A DNA stretch of 64,000 nt, taken from Pseudooceanicola marinus (GTDB taxonomy: Bacteria > Pseudomonadota > Alphaproteobacteria > Rhodobacterales > Rhodobacteraceae). A program made the position numbers and the translations under genes. The number at the start of each line of letters is the position of its first letter. The first letter of the stretch is position 1. This document shows, in pieces, positions 26,906-34,402 of this stretch. The notes under the pieces were generated by a model. It ran no database searches. It was not told the origin of the DNA and worked only from the letters and a program-made list of their open reading frames with translations. The DNA lies in NCBI RefSeq assembly GCF_020177265.1, contig NZ_JAIVMC010000007.1, positions 1 through 64,000 on the forward strand, written 5' to 3'.

Positions 26906-28897
26906 CTAGCTCGAAACCTGTTCGCGCAGGATGGCCATGGTCAGCGAGATCATCAGGTAGACGCCGGACAGGATCAGGAAGACCAGGATCGTGTTCTCGA
27001 AGGCGCGGGGATAGCTGGGATCTTCGGGCGCCACGGGGCGGACCGAGGTGGTCAGGTAGCGCACCTGGCGGTTCGCCTCCAGCTCGGTCTGTTTCTCATT
27101 CTGCAGCGCCGATTGCAGGAAGAGGTCCGCGGTGGCCAGATCGGCCTGGGCCATCTGGATCTGTGCCGTATCGGCCGCCAGCGAGGCGCCGTCGCTGCGG
27201 GCCTCGGTCATCCGGGCGTTCAGCCGCGCAAGCAACTGGTTCAGCCGGTCGATGTCGGCCTGCACCCCGTCCACCCGGGCCTGGTTGGGGCGGGCGTTGT
27301 CCATCAGCGCGGCCAGTTGCAGCTCCTTCTCCTGCAGCTGGATCTCGTAGGTGGAAATCTGGGTGCGCAGGGTGCCGATCACCGCCTCGGGGTCGACCAC
27401 GGTGCCTTCCTGCAGGCGCACCAGGGCCTCCTGGGCCTCGCGCCGTTCCGCCTTGGCGCGTTCCAGGCTTTCCCGGGCTGACTGCATCGCATCGTCACGC
27501 TTTCGCAGCGACAGCTCATCGACGCGCTGTTCGGCGTAGGAAATCAGCTGGCTGGAGAACTCGGCCGCGACCTCCGGGCTTTCGGCCGCGACCTCCATCT
27601 TGATGACGCCCTCGGTCGGGTCATAGCCGATCTGCACGTATTTCTTGTAGACCCGATAGGCTTCCTCGGTGGTGGGATCCGGGGGCAGGCGCTGGATAGG
27701 GTCGATCGCCGGGTTGGCGAAATGGCCGGCGAAATCCAGGTCCTCGTTCAGCCGCACCATGGCGTCCTTCGACTGCAGGTAGCTTTGCACCGCGATACTG
27801 TCCTGGTTGGTCGCGAACTGGGTGCCCGACAGCAACCCGCCCAGGGCGCCGGAGGAGGTGGCGTCGGCCTGCAGGATCAGGAACTCGGACTTCGCCGCAT
27901 ACATGGGCGTCGCGACGCGGTAGTAGTAGTAGCCCGCCAGCAGGGTGGGCAGGAAGACGAAGAAGGTCAGCCGCGTCAGCAGTTGCAGCGTCTTGCGGCG
28001 ACGCCTGCGCGAGATGTCGCGCTGGATCTCCATGATTTCGCGCTGGCGCCGTTCCGACAGGCCGCCCGGCGGCGGCGGGGCCTTGCGGGGCGCGGCCGGT
28101 AGTTGGGACCCCTGGCCGGCGGGGACGGTCTGCGGCAGGGCCGCGCCGTCGTCGCCCGTGGGGGCAAGGGCCTTGCTGCTGTTCTGCGGAAGCACCTCCA
28201 GCATGTTGGCGCGTTTGAACGGATCGATGCCACGGGCACGCAGCAGGCGCACCGCGTCGAAATCGGAGGTCGGCGCCAGCCCGTGCTTCTGTGCCACCCG
28301 CCGCGCCATGCGCAGCTGGCGGCCGGTCAGACCTTCCTTGCGGATCGCGTCCAGATCCTCGCCGGCGGTCATCTCGCCGGGAGCGCTGACCTCGCCATCG
28401 CGGGCCGGCGGTTGTTGGTGGTGCGGGGGCATGCCTGCGCCACGGGGCGGCAGGCTGCGCGGGTGCAGGGGCTGGGCGGCCTGCGCTTCCGGGCCCTGCG
28501 TGCTGCGAGTGTCGGACGAGGGGGCGCGCTGCTGCGCCTGCCGATCTTCGGCGTTGCTCTCGGTCCGGGGCGTGGGGCGCATCGGGGTCACCCGGTCTGC
28601 GGCCGCGGCGTCCTGTGCCGCCTCTGGTCCGGCTTCCGGGCGGGGGGCAGGACGGCGGGTCGGGTGGGCGTCGTCCTGTCCCTCGGCGCGCAGCCGTTGC
28701 AGGGTCTGGGCGCGCCGTTCCGCCAGGCTTTGCGGCCGGACGGGGGCGCCCTCGGTGGAGCCGGGGCGATCGGAGGCGGGGGGCGGCGCAGCGGACAGGC
28801 CGTCGTCACCCGATGCCTGCCCGGCGGCGGGGGCGCCGTCGGCCGCGCCGGTGCTGCGCCGGATGCGGAATTTTCTAGCCTTGGGCTTCGTAGTCAT
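26906..28897 (-). CDS. KpsE-like capsule/polysaccharide export inner-membrane protein with long disordered N-terminus
   Basis: A 663-residue protein, much longer than E. coli KpsE (about 380). Residues 1-180 are Pro/Ala/Arg-rich and probably disordered; residues 185-225 form a small helical unit (LTGRQLRMARRVAQKHGLA, then DAVRLLRARGIDPF). A transmembrane helix lies near 305-325, a large periplasmic coiled-coil region spans ~390-610, and a second helix is near 632-655. This matches polysaccharide co-polymerase/export proteins that bridge the inner-membrane ABC transporter to the outer-membrane channel. Its ATG lies 23 bases inside the end of the kpsT-like gene, so it is coupled to it. Confidence 0.82.
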   Translation of the reverse strand: MTTKPKARKFRIRRSTGAADGAPAAGQASGDDGLSAAPPPASDRPGSTEGAPVRPQSLAERRAQTLQRLRAEGQDDAHPTRRPAPRPEAGPEAAQDAAAADRVTPMRPTPRTESNAEDRQAQQRAPSSDTRSTQGPEAQAAQPLHPRSLPPRGAGMPPHHQQPPARDGEVSAPGEMTAGEDLDAIRKEGLTGRQLRMARRVAQKHGLAPTSDFDAVRLLRARGIDPFKRANMLEVLPQNSSKALAPTGDDGAALPQTVPAGQGSQLPAAPRKAPPPPGGLSERRQREIMEIQRDISRRRRRKTLQLLTRLTFFVFLPTLLAGYYYYRVATPMYAAKSEFLILQADATSSGALGGLLSGTQFATNQDSIAVQSYLQSKDAMVRLNEDLDFAGHFANPAIDPIQRLPPDPTTEEAYRVYKKYVQIGYDPTEGVIKMEVAAESPEVAAEFSSQLISYAEQRVDELSLRKRDDAMQSARESLERAKAERREAQEALVRLQEGTVVDPEAVIGTLRTQISTYEIQLQEKELQLAALMDNARPNQARVDGVQADIDRLNQLLARLNARMTEARSDGASLAADTAQIQMAQADLATADLFLQSALQNEKQTELEANRQVRYLTTSVRPVAPEDPSYPRAFENTILVFLILSGVYLMISLTMAILREQVSS

Positions 28898-29534
28898 AGA
28901 GCTGCTTCGCTTCTTCCAAGGTATCGAACATGTGCAGTTTGCCGTCGCGCAGAACGGCCGCCTCGCGGGCGAATTTCTCCAGCGTCTTGGGCTGGTGGGA
29001 GACGATGATGACCGTCGTGGTCTGCAGCCGTTCGCGGAGGATGTCGCCGGCCTTGCGGTTGAATTCCACGTCGGTGGAGTTGGGCATGCCTTCGTCGATC
29101 AGGTAGATGTCGAAATCCAGCGCCAGCAGCAGGGCGAAGCTGAACCGCGCCCGCATCCCCGAGGAATAGGTGCCGAGCGGCTGGTCGAAGTATTCCCCCA
29201 GCCCGCAGAGCCAGCGGCAGAAGGCCTCGACGTAATCCGGATCCAGCCCGTAGAGCCGCGCGATGTAGCGCGAGTTTTCCATGGCGGAGTGTTTCTTGAT
29301 GACCCCGCCCATGAACCCCAGCGGGAAGGAGATGTTGCACAGGCGCCGGATCTCGCCCTCGTCGGGCTTTTCCAGGCCGGCCATCATGTTGATCAGAGTC
29401 GTCTTGCCCGTGCCGTTCGGCGCCAGGATGCCCAGCGAGCGGCCAAGCTCCACCCGGAAGGAGACCTTTTCCAGGATCACCTTGTGCTGGGAGCCCGTCC
29501 AGAAGGACTTGCTGACGTTGACGAATTCGAGCAT
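28875..29534 (-). CDS. KpsT-like polysaccharide ABC transporter ATP-binding protein
   Basis: A 219-residue ABC ATPase of KpsT length. Walker A is APNGTGKTTL (first Gly replaced by Ala), the Q-loop region FPLGFMGGVIKKHSAMEN is typical of KpsT, the signature is YSSGMRARF and Walker B is IYLIDEGMP, with the switch His in VSHQPK. Such proteins power export of capsule or lipid-linked polysaccharide. The partner permease (KpsM) is not adjacent upstream and must be encoded elsewhere. The gene ends inside the KpsE-like start. It belongs to a polysaccharide, not drug, exporter by the MRARF and MGGV signatures. Confidence 0.9.
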   Translation of the reverse strand: MLEFVNVSKSFWTGSQHKVILEKVSFRVELGRSLGILAPNGTGKTTLINMMAGLEKPDEGEIRRLCNISFPLGFMGGVIKKHSAMENSRYIARLYGLDPDYVEAFCRWLCGLGEYFDQPLGTYSSGMRARFSFALLLALDFDIYLIDEGMPNSTDVEFNRKAGDILRERLQTTTVIIVSHQPKTLEKFAREAAVLRDGKLHMFDTLEEAKQLYDYEAQG

Positions 29535-29671
29535 GGGCGCTCCGGCGGCTGATACTACCCGATCCTTTGCGGATCTCTGTCTTCGCCCAATCTGGGCGTT
29601 TTGGATTTATTATGTCTGATCCGTAAACCGGATGCCAAGGGAACCCGGCGAAATTGTGACCCGGAAAAGAC

Positions 29672-29697
29672 AATCCGGCAGCGGTGCTGCCGGATTT
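29672..29697 (-). terminator. Hairpin downstream of nhaA
   Basis: AATCCGGCAGC (29672-29682), loop GGT, GCTGCCGGATT (29686-29696) form a perfect 11-bp stem about 53 bases past the nhaA stop. On the minus strand it is followed by GTCTTTTCC. It is symmetric, but only the minus-strand gene needs termination here. Confidence 0.75.
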
Positions 29698-29749
29698 CAG
29701 GGGCGAAATGCCCGGTTCGGTGATGTCGTCTGGTCGGCGCCGCGAGCGC

Positions 29750-31015
29750 CTAGACCTGGACCTTCTGCACCCGGCAGAGCATCCCCGCGATGAAGGAGAC
29801 ACCGGCGGCGGCGAAGCTGAACAGCGCGCCCATCTTGGCCGCGTCCTGCACCGGCCCGGCCTCGAAGGCGACGGAGGCGATGAACAGCGACACGGTGAAG
29901 CCGATGGCGGCGACGCAGCCCACGACCAGAAGGTCGATCGTCCGCATGCCTTCGGGCAGGCCCAGGCGCAGTACATGGGCGCCGATGATGCCCATGATCA
30001 GGATGCCCACGGGCTTGCCGACCAGCAGGCCCGCCAGCACCAGCCAGGTGGGTTCGGAGATGGCGTTGAATTCCACGCCCGCGTTCATCAGGCCGAAGAA
30101 GAACAGCACGATTTCCACCGGGTGTTTCAGCGCATGTTCGATGTGGTTCAGCAGGTCGGTCAGGTATTGTTCCGCCTCGCTGAAGATGCCGAAGGCGCGG
30201 TCGGCATGGGGGATCGTCGGCACGATGGGCAGCAGGCCCAGGGCCGGGTGGATGCCCGCGCGCATGAAGCCGTACCAGCTGATGCAGGCGGCGACGAGGT
30301 AGGGCCAGAAGCCCAGCTTTTCGCGCATCCAGGTGGAGTTCGGGCGCGCCTGGTTGTGCCGGTCCATGCGGCGCGGCAGGGCGTTGCACAGCACGAAGAC
30401 GGCCACGGCGGCGGCCAGCGACAGCAGCAGCCACTCGGGGGCCAGTTCACCCGAGGGGTAGAAGATCGCCAGGATGATCAGGCCCGCCGCGTCATCGGCG
30501 ATGGCCAGAAGCAGCAGGAAGCGCACCGCCGGGTGCCCCGCGCCGAAGACCAGGCGGCCCACCAGGTAGGAAAACGCGATGTCGGTGGCCGTGGGGATCG
30601 CCCAGCCGTTCTTCACCGCCTCGTAGGTGTCGGAGCCAAATACCATGGCCAGCCCGAGGTAGACCAGGATCGGCCCCAGCATGCCGCCGGCGGTGGCAAA
30701 GAGCGGCGTCGCCGCCTTCTTGCCGCGCAGCGAGCCGTTTTCGAGGATCACCGCCTCCCAGACTTCCTTCGCCGCAATGGCGAAGAAGAAGGCCATCAGC
30801 ATGTCGTTCACAAGGTAGTGCAGCGACAGTTCGCGGTAGGCCACCGTGCCGTCTTCGGCCATGTGGGCAGCCCCGATGGGCGCATGATCCCAGATCACCA
30901 GGTGGACGAAATGGTGATAACTGTCCGCATCCAGGTTGGCCCATCCAAGCGCGATCAAGGCGCCCAGGATCAACAATAGCGAATAGTTCGTGACGAAGTT
31001 CCAGACACGATACAT
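29750..31015 (-). CDS. nhaA: Na+/H+ antiporter NhaA
   Basis: A 421-residue inner-membrane antiporter. The start MYRVWNFVTNYSLLL is chosen with GAGGGC a few bases upstream; the open frame before it lacks family similarity. The paired aspartates of the ion site are in AIADDAAGL (residues 174-175), preceded by WAIPTATDIAFSY, and GFTVSLFIASVAF is near the C-terminus, all NhaA hallmarks. It exchanges Na+ (or Li+) for protons and supports salt and alkaline pH tolerance, in keeping with a marine or saline lifestyle. It stands alone on the minus strand. Confidence 0.95.
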   Translation of the reverse strand: MYRVWNFVTNYSLLLILGALIALGWANLDADSYHHFVHLVIWDHAPIGAAHMAEDGTVAYRELSLHYLVNDMLMAFFFAIAAKEVWEAVILENGSLRGKKAATPLFATAGGMLGPILVYLGLAMVFGSDTYEAVKNGWAIPTATDIAFSYLVGRLVFGAGHPAVRFLLLLAIADDAAGLIILAIFYPSGELAPEWLLLSLAAAVAVFVLCNALPRRMDRHNQARPNSTWMREKLGFWPYLVAACISWYGFMRAGIHPALGLLPIVPTIPHADRAFGIFSEAEQYLTDLLNHIEHALKHPVEIVLFFFGLMNAGVEFNAISEPTWLVLAGLLVGKPVGILIMGIIGAHVLRLGLPEGMRTIDLLVVGCVAAIGFTVSLFIASVAFEAGPVQDAAKMGALFSFAAAGVSFIAGMLCRVQKVQV

Positions 31016-31321
31016 GACAGCCCTCACCCATTTCCCGGTAATCTTTGAGCCGGGGTTAAGGCTTTTTCCGGGGGACGGCAACAGGCGCGGGGGCTTCGCC
31101 AAGGGGTCTGATCCTTCCTTCCGCTTGCTTTTCGGGCATTTGCGGGGGCAGGGCCGGCGATCTGGTCTCCGGGCTCCCGCTCTCCGGGGATTGCCCTGTC
31201 TTGATGCAACCTGGCATGGCGCGCATCAAGAGGAAGTTAAGGTGGGCCGCCTGCGCGGCGTCCGGGCGCGCGGGGCGGCGCAGGCCCCGCCGTTCCGGGC
31301 GGGGCCCGCCGAACGGCGGGA
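31016..31321. other. Intergenic region upstream of nhaA
   Basis: This 306-base gap contains the nhaA promoter region and, at its far end, hairpins that follow the permease stop. A perfect 8-bp inverted repeat CTTGATGC (31200-31207) / GCATCAAG (31223-31230) with a 15-base spacer lies about 190 bases upstream of nhaA. No coding region was supported. The repeat could be an operator, but no regulator can be named. Confidence 0.4.
31283..31320 (-). terminator. GC-rich hairpins after the permease gene
   Basis: Two stems lie directly after the permease stop in the minus-strand direction: CCCGCCG (31305-31311) / CGGCGGG (31314-31320) and GGCCCCGCC (31283-31291) / GGCGGGGCC (31298-31306). They share two bases, so only one can form fully at a time. 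There is no T-run, so termination is inferred. Confidence 0.5.
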
Positions 31322-32353
31322 TCAGGCGACCATGTTCCAGGCCAGCCCGGCCAGCACGGCGCCGATCACCGCCAGGCCGAGGTAGGCGGCGAAGATGCGC
31401 GGTTTCACCAGCGCCCAGACCGCGACGGCGGCCGGGACCGAGCTGACGCCCCCCGCGATGACGAAGGACATGGCCGCGCCGGGCGCCATGCCCTGGCTCA
31501 TCAGCCCGTCGATCAGCGGTACCGCCGCATAGCCGTTCAGGTAGGCCGGTGCCCCCACGATGGCGCCCAGCAGGACCGGCATCACGCCCTCGCCGCCCAG
31601 CAGGCCCGCGATCCACTCGGCGGGCAGGTAGCGCAGCATCACCGCCTCCAGCACATAGGCCAGGGCCAGCCACTTGCCGAGGAAGACCAGGTTTTCCAGC
31701 GCGGTGTCGCGGAAGGTGTCGCGCCGGGGCGCCTCGCGCCAGAAGGCCCAGAGGGGGTGGCCCTGGAAGGGTTTCTTCGGGCCGCAGCCGCATCCCCCCG
31801 TGGCGGGGCGTTCCTTCAGCGGATCGGCGAAGACGGCGGAACCCTTCAGCATCATCACCACGGTGCCCCCGAAAAGGCCGAGCGCCACGGCGGCCACGGT
31901 CTTGCCGATGGCGAAGTCCAGACCCAGCGTGCCCATGGTGATCGAGAACATCGCCGGGTCCATCAGCGGCGAGGCCAGCCAGAAGGCCATGACCGCTGAC
32001 AGCGGCGCGCCCATGGTCAGCAGGGCCGCGATGAAGGGGATCACCTGGCAGGAGCAGAAGGGCGACAGGCCTCCCAACAGCGCCGCCATCAGGATCATGT
32101 GCGTCTCGCGCCCCTCGAAGGCGCGGCCCAGCAGGGTCTCGGCGCCCGAGGCCTTCATGTAGGCCACGGCCAGGACGGCAAACAGCAGGAAGGGCAGGGT
32201 GCCGAGGAAGGCCTCCGCCGCCAGGCGCACCGCCTCGGGCAGATAGGCCGGATCGAACAGACCGATGGCCGCCAGGATCAGTGCCAGCGCCACCCAGGCG
32301 CCGTCCAGATGCGCCCGCAGGCTGCGGTAGCGGGTCAGGATCATCTCAGTCAT
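31322..32353 (-). CDS. DUF318/ArsP-type permease
   Basis: A 343-residue membrane protein with about eight to ten hydrophobic helices. Family signatures are LGGLSPFCSCQVIPFIAALL (quoted at its limit) and GAPAYLNGYAAVPL. A cytosolic loop carries GGCGCGPKKP. The family includes ArsP, which exports trivalent organoarsenicals; many members have unknown metal or metalloid substrates. The ATG (32353) overlaps the arsR stop by 8 bases, so the two are co-translated and the regulator probably controls it. Substrate assignment is inference from this pairing. Confidence 0.85.
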   Translation of the reverse strand: MTEMILTRYRSLRAHLDGAWVALALILAAIGLFDPAYLPEAVRLAAEAFLGTLPFLLFAVLAVAYMKASGAETLLGRAFEGRETHMILMAALLGGLSPFCSCQVIPFIAALLTMGAPLSAVMAFWLASPLMDPAMFSITMGTLGLDFAIGKTVAAVALGLFGGTVVMMLKGSAVFADPLKERPATGGCGCGPKKPFQGHPLWAFWREAPRRDTFRDTALENLVFLGKWLALAYVLEAVMLRYLPAEWIAGLLGGEGVMPVLLGAIVGAPAYLNGYAAVPLIDGLMSQGMAPGAAMSFVIAGGVSSVPAAVAVWALVKPRIFAAYLGLAVIGAVLAGLAWNMVA

Positions 32354-32690
32354 CGCAGGTCTCTTTGCAGTCGGGGGCCGCATCGGCGCAGCAGTTTTCC
32401 AGCAGGAAGGCCGAGAGGGCCTTCAGGTCGTCATAGGCCACCGCCGCGCACAGGATCGACCGGCCCTGTTTCTCCTGTCGGACCAGACCCGCCTGGGTCA
32501 GGATCTTCAGGTGATGGGTCAGGGTCGATCCGGTGACGCCGGTGCGTTCGCCCAGCTCGCCGATGCGCAGCCCCTCCTGGCCTGCGCGCACAAGGGTGCG
32601 CAGAACGGTCAGGCGTTGTTCGCTGCCCAGGGCGGCGAAGGTGGAGGCGGCGCGGGCAAGGCTGAGGTCCTGGAGGTCTGATTGTTTCAT
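32346..32690 (-). CDS. ArsR-family metalloid-responsive repressor
   Basis: A 114-residue winged-helix repressor. The recognition region reads TGVTGSTLTHHLKILTQAG and the wing RQEKQGRSILCA. It lacks the classic ELCVCDL arsenic site; instead a C-terminal cluster is present: Cys100, Cys101, Cys108 and Cys112 (LENCCADAAPDCKETC). This resembles the Cys95/96/102 site of the Acidithiobacillus ArsR. In such proteins trivalent arsenic binding releases DNA. The start MKQSDLQDL has the operator-like repeats directly upstream, pointing to autorepression and control of the following permease gene. Confidence 0.87.
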   Translation of the reverse strand: MKQSDLQDLSLARAASTFAALGSEQRLTVLRTLVRAGQEGLRIGELGERTGVTGSTLTHHLKILTQAGLVRQEKQGRSILCAAVAYDDLKALSAFLLENCCADAAPDCKETCDD

Positions 32691-32697
32691 GGTTATC

Positions 32698-32754
32698 GAA
32701 ATATCCGAGTCGGGCGGCTCTGTCACGATATTTCTAGAAGTGTCGAAATATTCG
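32698..32754. promoter_or_regulatory. Predicted ArsR operator repeats
   Basis: ATATTTC (32728-32734) and GAAATAT (32745-32751) form a perfect inverted repeat with a 10-base spacer, between arsR and the divergent uracil-DNA glycosylase gene. A third GAAATAT half-site is at 32698-32704, just upstream of the arsR ATG. AT-rich palindromes of this kind are typical ArsR-family operators. The region could regulate both directions. Confidence 0.6.
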
Positions 32755-32798
32755 CCATCAGATTTGTATTCTTGCCCAAGCTCGCCCAGATAGCAGCC

Positions 32799-33383
32799 AT
32801 GGACGAGTTGCTGACCGAGATCCGCGCCTGTCGCCTCTGCGCGCCACGCTTTGCCGCCACCCGGACGGCGCACCGGCCCGCGCCGGTGGTCTGGCTGGAC
32901 CAGCGCGCCCGGATCCTTGTGGCCGGACAGGCCCCGGGGATCCAGGCGCATGAGAAACAGCGCCCCTTCGACGACCGCTCGGGCGACCGGCTGCGCGACT
33001 GGATGGGGGTGACGCGGGAGGAGTTCTACGATCTCGCCAACCTGGCCTTCCTGCCCGCCGCCTTCTGCTTTCCGGGTTATGACGCCAAGGGATCGGACCT
33101 GCCCCCGCCTGCCATCTGCGCGCAGACCTGGCACGATCGCGTGATGGCCGGCCTGCCGAAGCTGCGCCTGACCCTTCTGATTGGCGCCTATTCGCAGCGG
33201 TTCCACCTCGGCACCCGGGCCTCGCTGACCGAGACGGTGGCGGGTTGGCGCGACCATCTGCCGGGCGCGATCCCCTTGCCTCATCCCTCCTGGCGCAATA
33301 CGGCATGGCTGAAGCGCAACCCCTGGTTCGAGACCGACCTCCTGCCGGTGCTGCGCGCCGACGTGCGAAAGGCCCTGTCATGA
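32799..33383 (+). CDS. Uracil-DNA glycosylase family protein
   Basis: A 194-residue protein of the uracil-DNA glycosylase superfamily. It has a Cys pair CRLC near the N-terminus, the motif AGQAPGIQAHEKQRPFDDRSG, quoted as GQAPGIQAHEKQRPF, which aligns with the active-site segment of family 4/5-like enzymes, and HPSWRNTAWLK near the end, matching the HPSP-like second motif. The usual role is removal of uracil from DNA, but this subgroup (YcxG/DUF-like) has not been firmly shown to do so. It starts a four-gene plus-strand group and shares the upstream region with arsR. Confidence 0.78.
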   Translation: MDELLTEIRACRLCAPRFAATRTAHRPAPVVWLDQRARILVAGQAPGIQAHEKQRPFDDRSGDRLRDWMGVTREEFYDLANLAFLPAAFCFPGYDAKGSDLPPPAICAQTWHDRVMAGLPKLRLTLLIGAYSQRFHLGTRASLTETVAGWRDHLPGAIPLPHPSWRNTAWLKRNPWFETDLLPVLRADVRKALS

Positions 33384-34168
33384 GCGACCCGACCCCTCTC
33401 GATCTTGCCCACGCCGCGATGGAGGCCGCGCCCGCCGACGATGCGGCCCGCCTGCGCTTCTACGAACGGCTGGCCGACAGCGAGCTGTTCCTGCTGCTCA
33501 GCGCCGAGGCCGAGGGCGAGACCGCCGCGCCGGAGATGTTCCCGGTGGAAGATGTGAACTTCGTGCTGGTCTTCGATCGTGAGGAACGGCTGACCGCCTT
33601 CACCGGGCGTCCCTCGCCCTATGCGGCCATGTCGGGCCGGGTGATCGCGGACCAACTGGCAGGGCAGGGCGTGGGCCTGGCGGTGAACCTGGAAACCCCC
33701 TCGGCCATCCTGATCCCGCCGGAGGCGGTCAGCTGGCTGGCCGAGACCGTGGCCCATGCCCCCTCGGAGGTCGAAGCCAATATCGAGGCCTTCCACCCGC
33801 CCGCCGGCCTGCCCGAGGCGCTGGTGACGGCGCTGGACACGAAACTGGCCACCGCCCGTGGCCTCGCCGATTGCGCCTTCCTGGCGGGCACCGAGGATGA
33901 CCAGGGCCGCCGGTCGCACATGCTGGCCTTCATCGACGCAGTGCCCGGCGCCGAAGGGTCGCTGGCCAAGGCCGCGTCGGAGGCGCTGACCTTCTCCGGG
34001 GTCGAGGCGGGCGAGATGGACGTGGCCTTCTTCCGCGCCTCGGAGCTGCATTCGGCAGCCCTGGCGCGGGTCGGCCTGCGCTTCGACCTGCCGAAGCCCG
34101 AGGCCCCGCAGGAGATCGGCCGCGCCGCGCCCGGATCGGACCCCGACAGCCCGCCGATCCTGCGCTGA
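33380..34168 (+). CDS. SseB family protein
   Basis: A 262-residue protein whose ATG overlaps the previous stop (ATGA). It contains an SseB-type N-terminal domain (EDVNFVLVFDREERLTAF, YAAMSGRVIADQLAGQGVGL in shorter pieces) and an acidic C-terminal half. SseB-like domains were first linked to serine sensitivity in E. coli and secretion chaperones elsewhere; no enzymatic role is known. No signal peptide is seen, so it is cytosolic. It is followed by repeat element copy C. Confidence 0.8.
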   Translation: MSDPTPLDLAHAAMEAAPADDAARLRFYERLADSELFLLLSAEAEGETAAPEMFPVEDVNFVLVFDREERLTAFTGRPSPYAAMSGRVIADQLAGQGVGLAVNLETPSAILIPPEAVSWLAETVAHAPSEVEANIEAFHPPAGLPEALVTALDTKLATARGLADCAFLAGTEDDQGRRSHMLAFIDAVPGAEGSLAKAASEALTFSGVEAGEMDVAFFRASELHSAALARVGLRFDLPKPEAPQEIGRAAPGSDPDSPPILR

Positions 34169-34179
34169 GGCCTAACGCG

Positions 34180-34256
34180 CAGGGGGCGTTGCCCCCTTGC
34201 ACCCGTGCCGGGTGTAATTCCCCCCGGAGGTTTTCCAGCTGCCGGATAAGCTGCGG
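34180..34256 (+). repeat. Intergenic repeat element, copy C
   Basis: It begins 11 bases after the sseB stop. Hairpin AGGGGGC/GCCCCCT (34181-34187/34191-34197), then CACCC/GGGTG (34200-34204/34210-34214), then AATTCCCCCCGGAGGTTTTC and GCCGGATAAGC. It has the same order as copies A and B. Its right end faces an inverted partial copy (34262-34303). Confidence 0.7.
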
Positions 34257-34321
34257 CGCGTCCCTGCGCTTATCCGACAGCCCCAAATACTCCTGCCGGA
34301 GGCATGGCGCGAAAGCGCCAT
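34239..34321. repeat. Inverted repeat cluster before lolC
   Basis: The right end of repeat copy C (34239-34256, containing GCCGGATAAGC) faces an imperfect inverted copy at 34262-34280 (containing GCTTATCCGAC) that continues as CCCCAAATACTCCTGCC. Just beyond is a hairpin ATGGCGC-GAAA-GCGCCAT (34304-34321) with a GNRA tetraloop. Together they could form a large stem in RNA upstream of lolC. Confidence 0.6.
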
Positions 34322-34402
34322 ATTGGGGCGCGGCACTTGACGCCCCGTCCCCGCCGCTCCACCTTCCGCCAGACCCGATCCGGGACCTTTGAGGACAGAG
34401 AC

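Noticed and set aside
29584-29602. CGCCCA-ATC-TGGGCG followed by TTTT as a plus-strand terminator
   Set aside because: No plus-strand gene ends before it; it lies in the leader or promoter region of the minus-strand kpsT-like gene, so its role is unclear.
32799-33383. Reading the glycosylase as a component of an arsenic operon
   Set aside because: It is transcribed away from arsR and belongs by spacing with sseB; only the shared control region links them.
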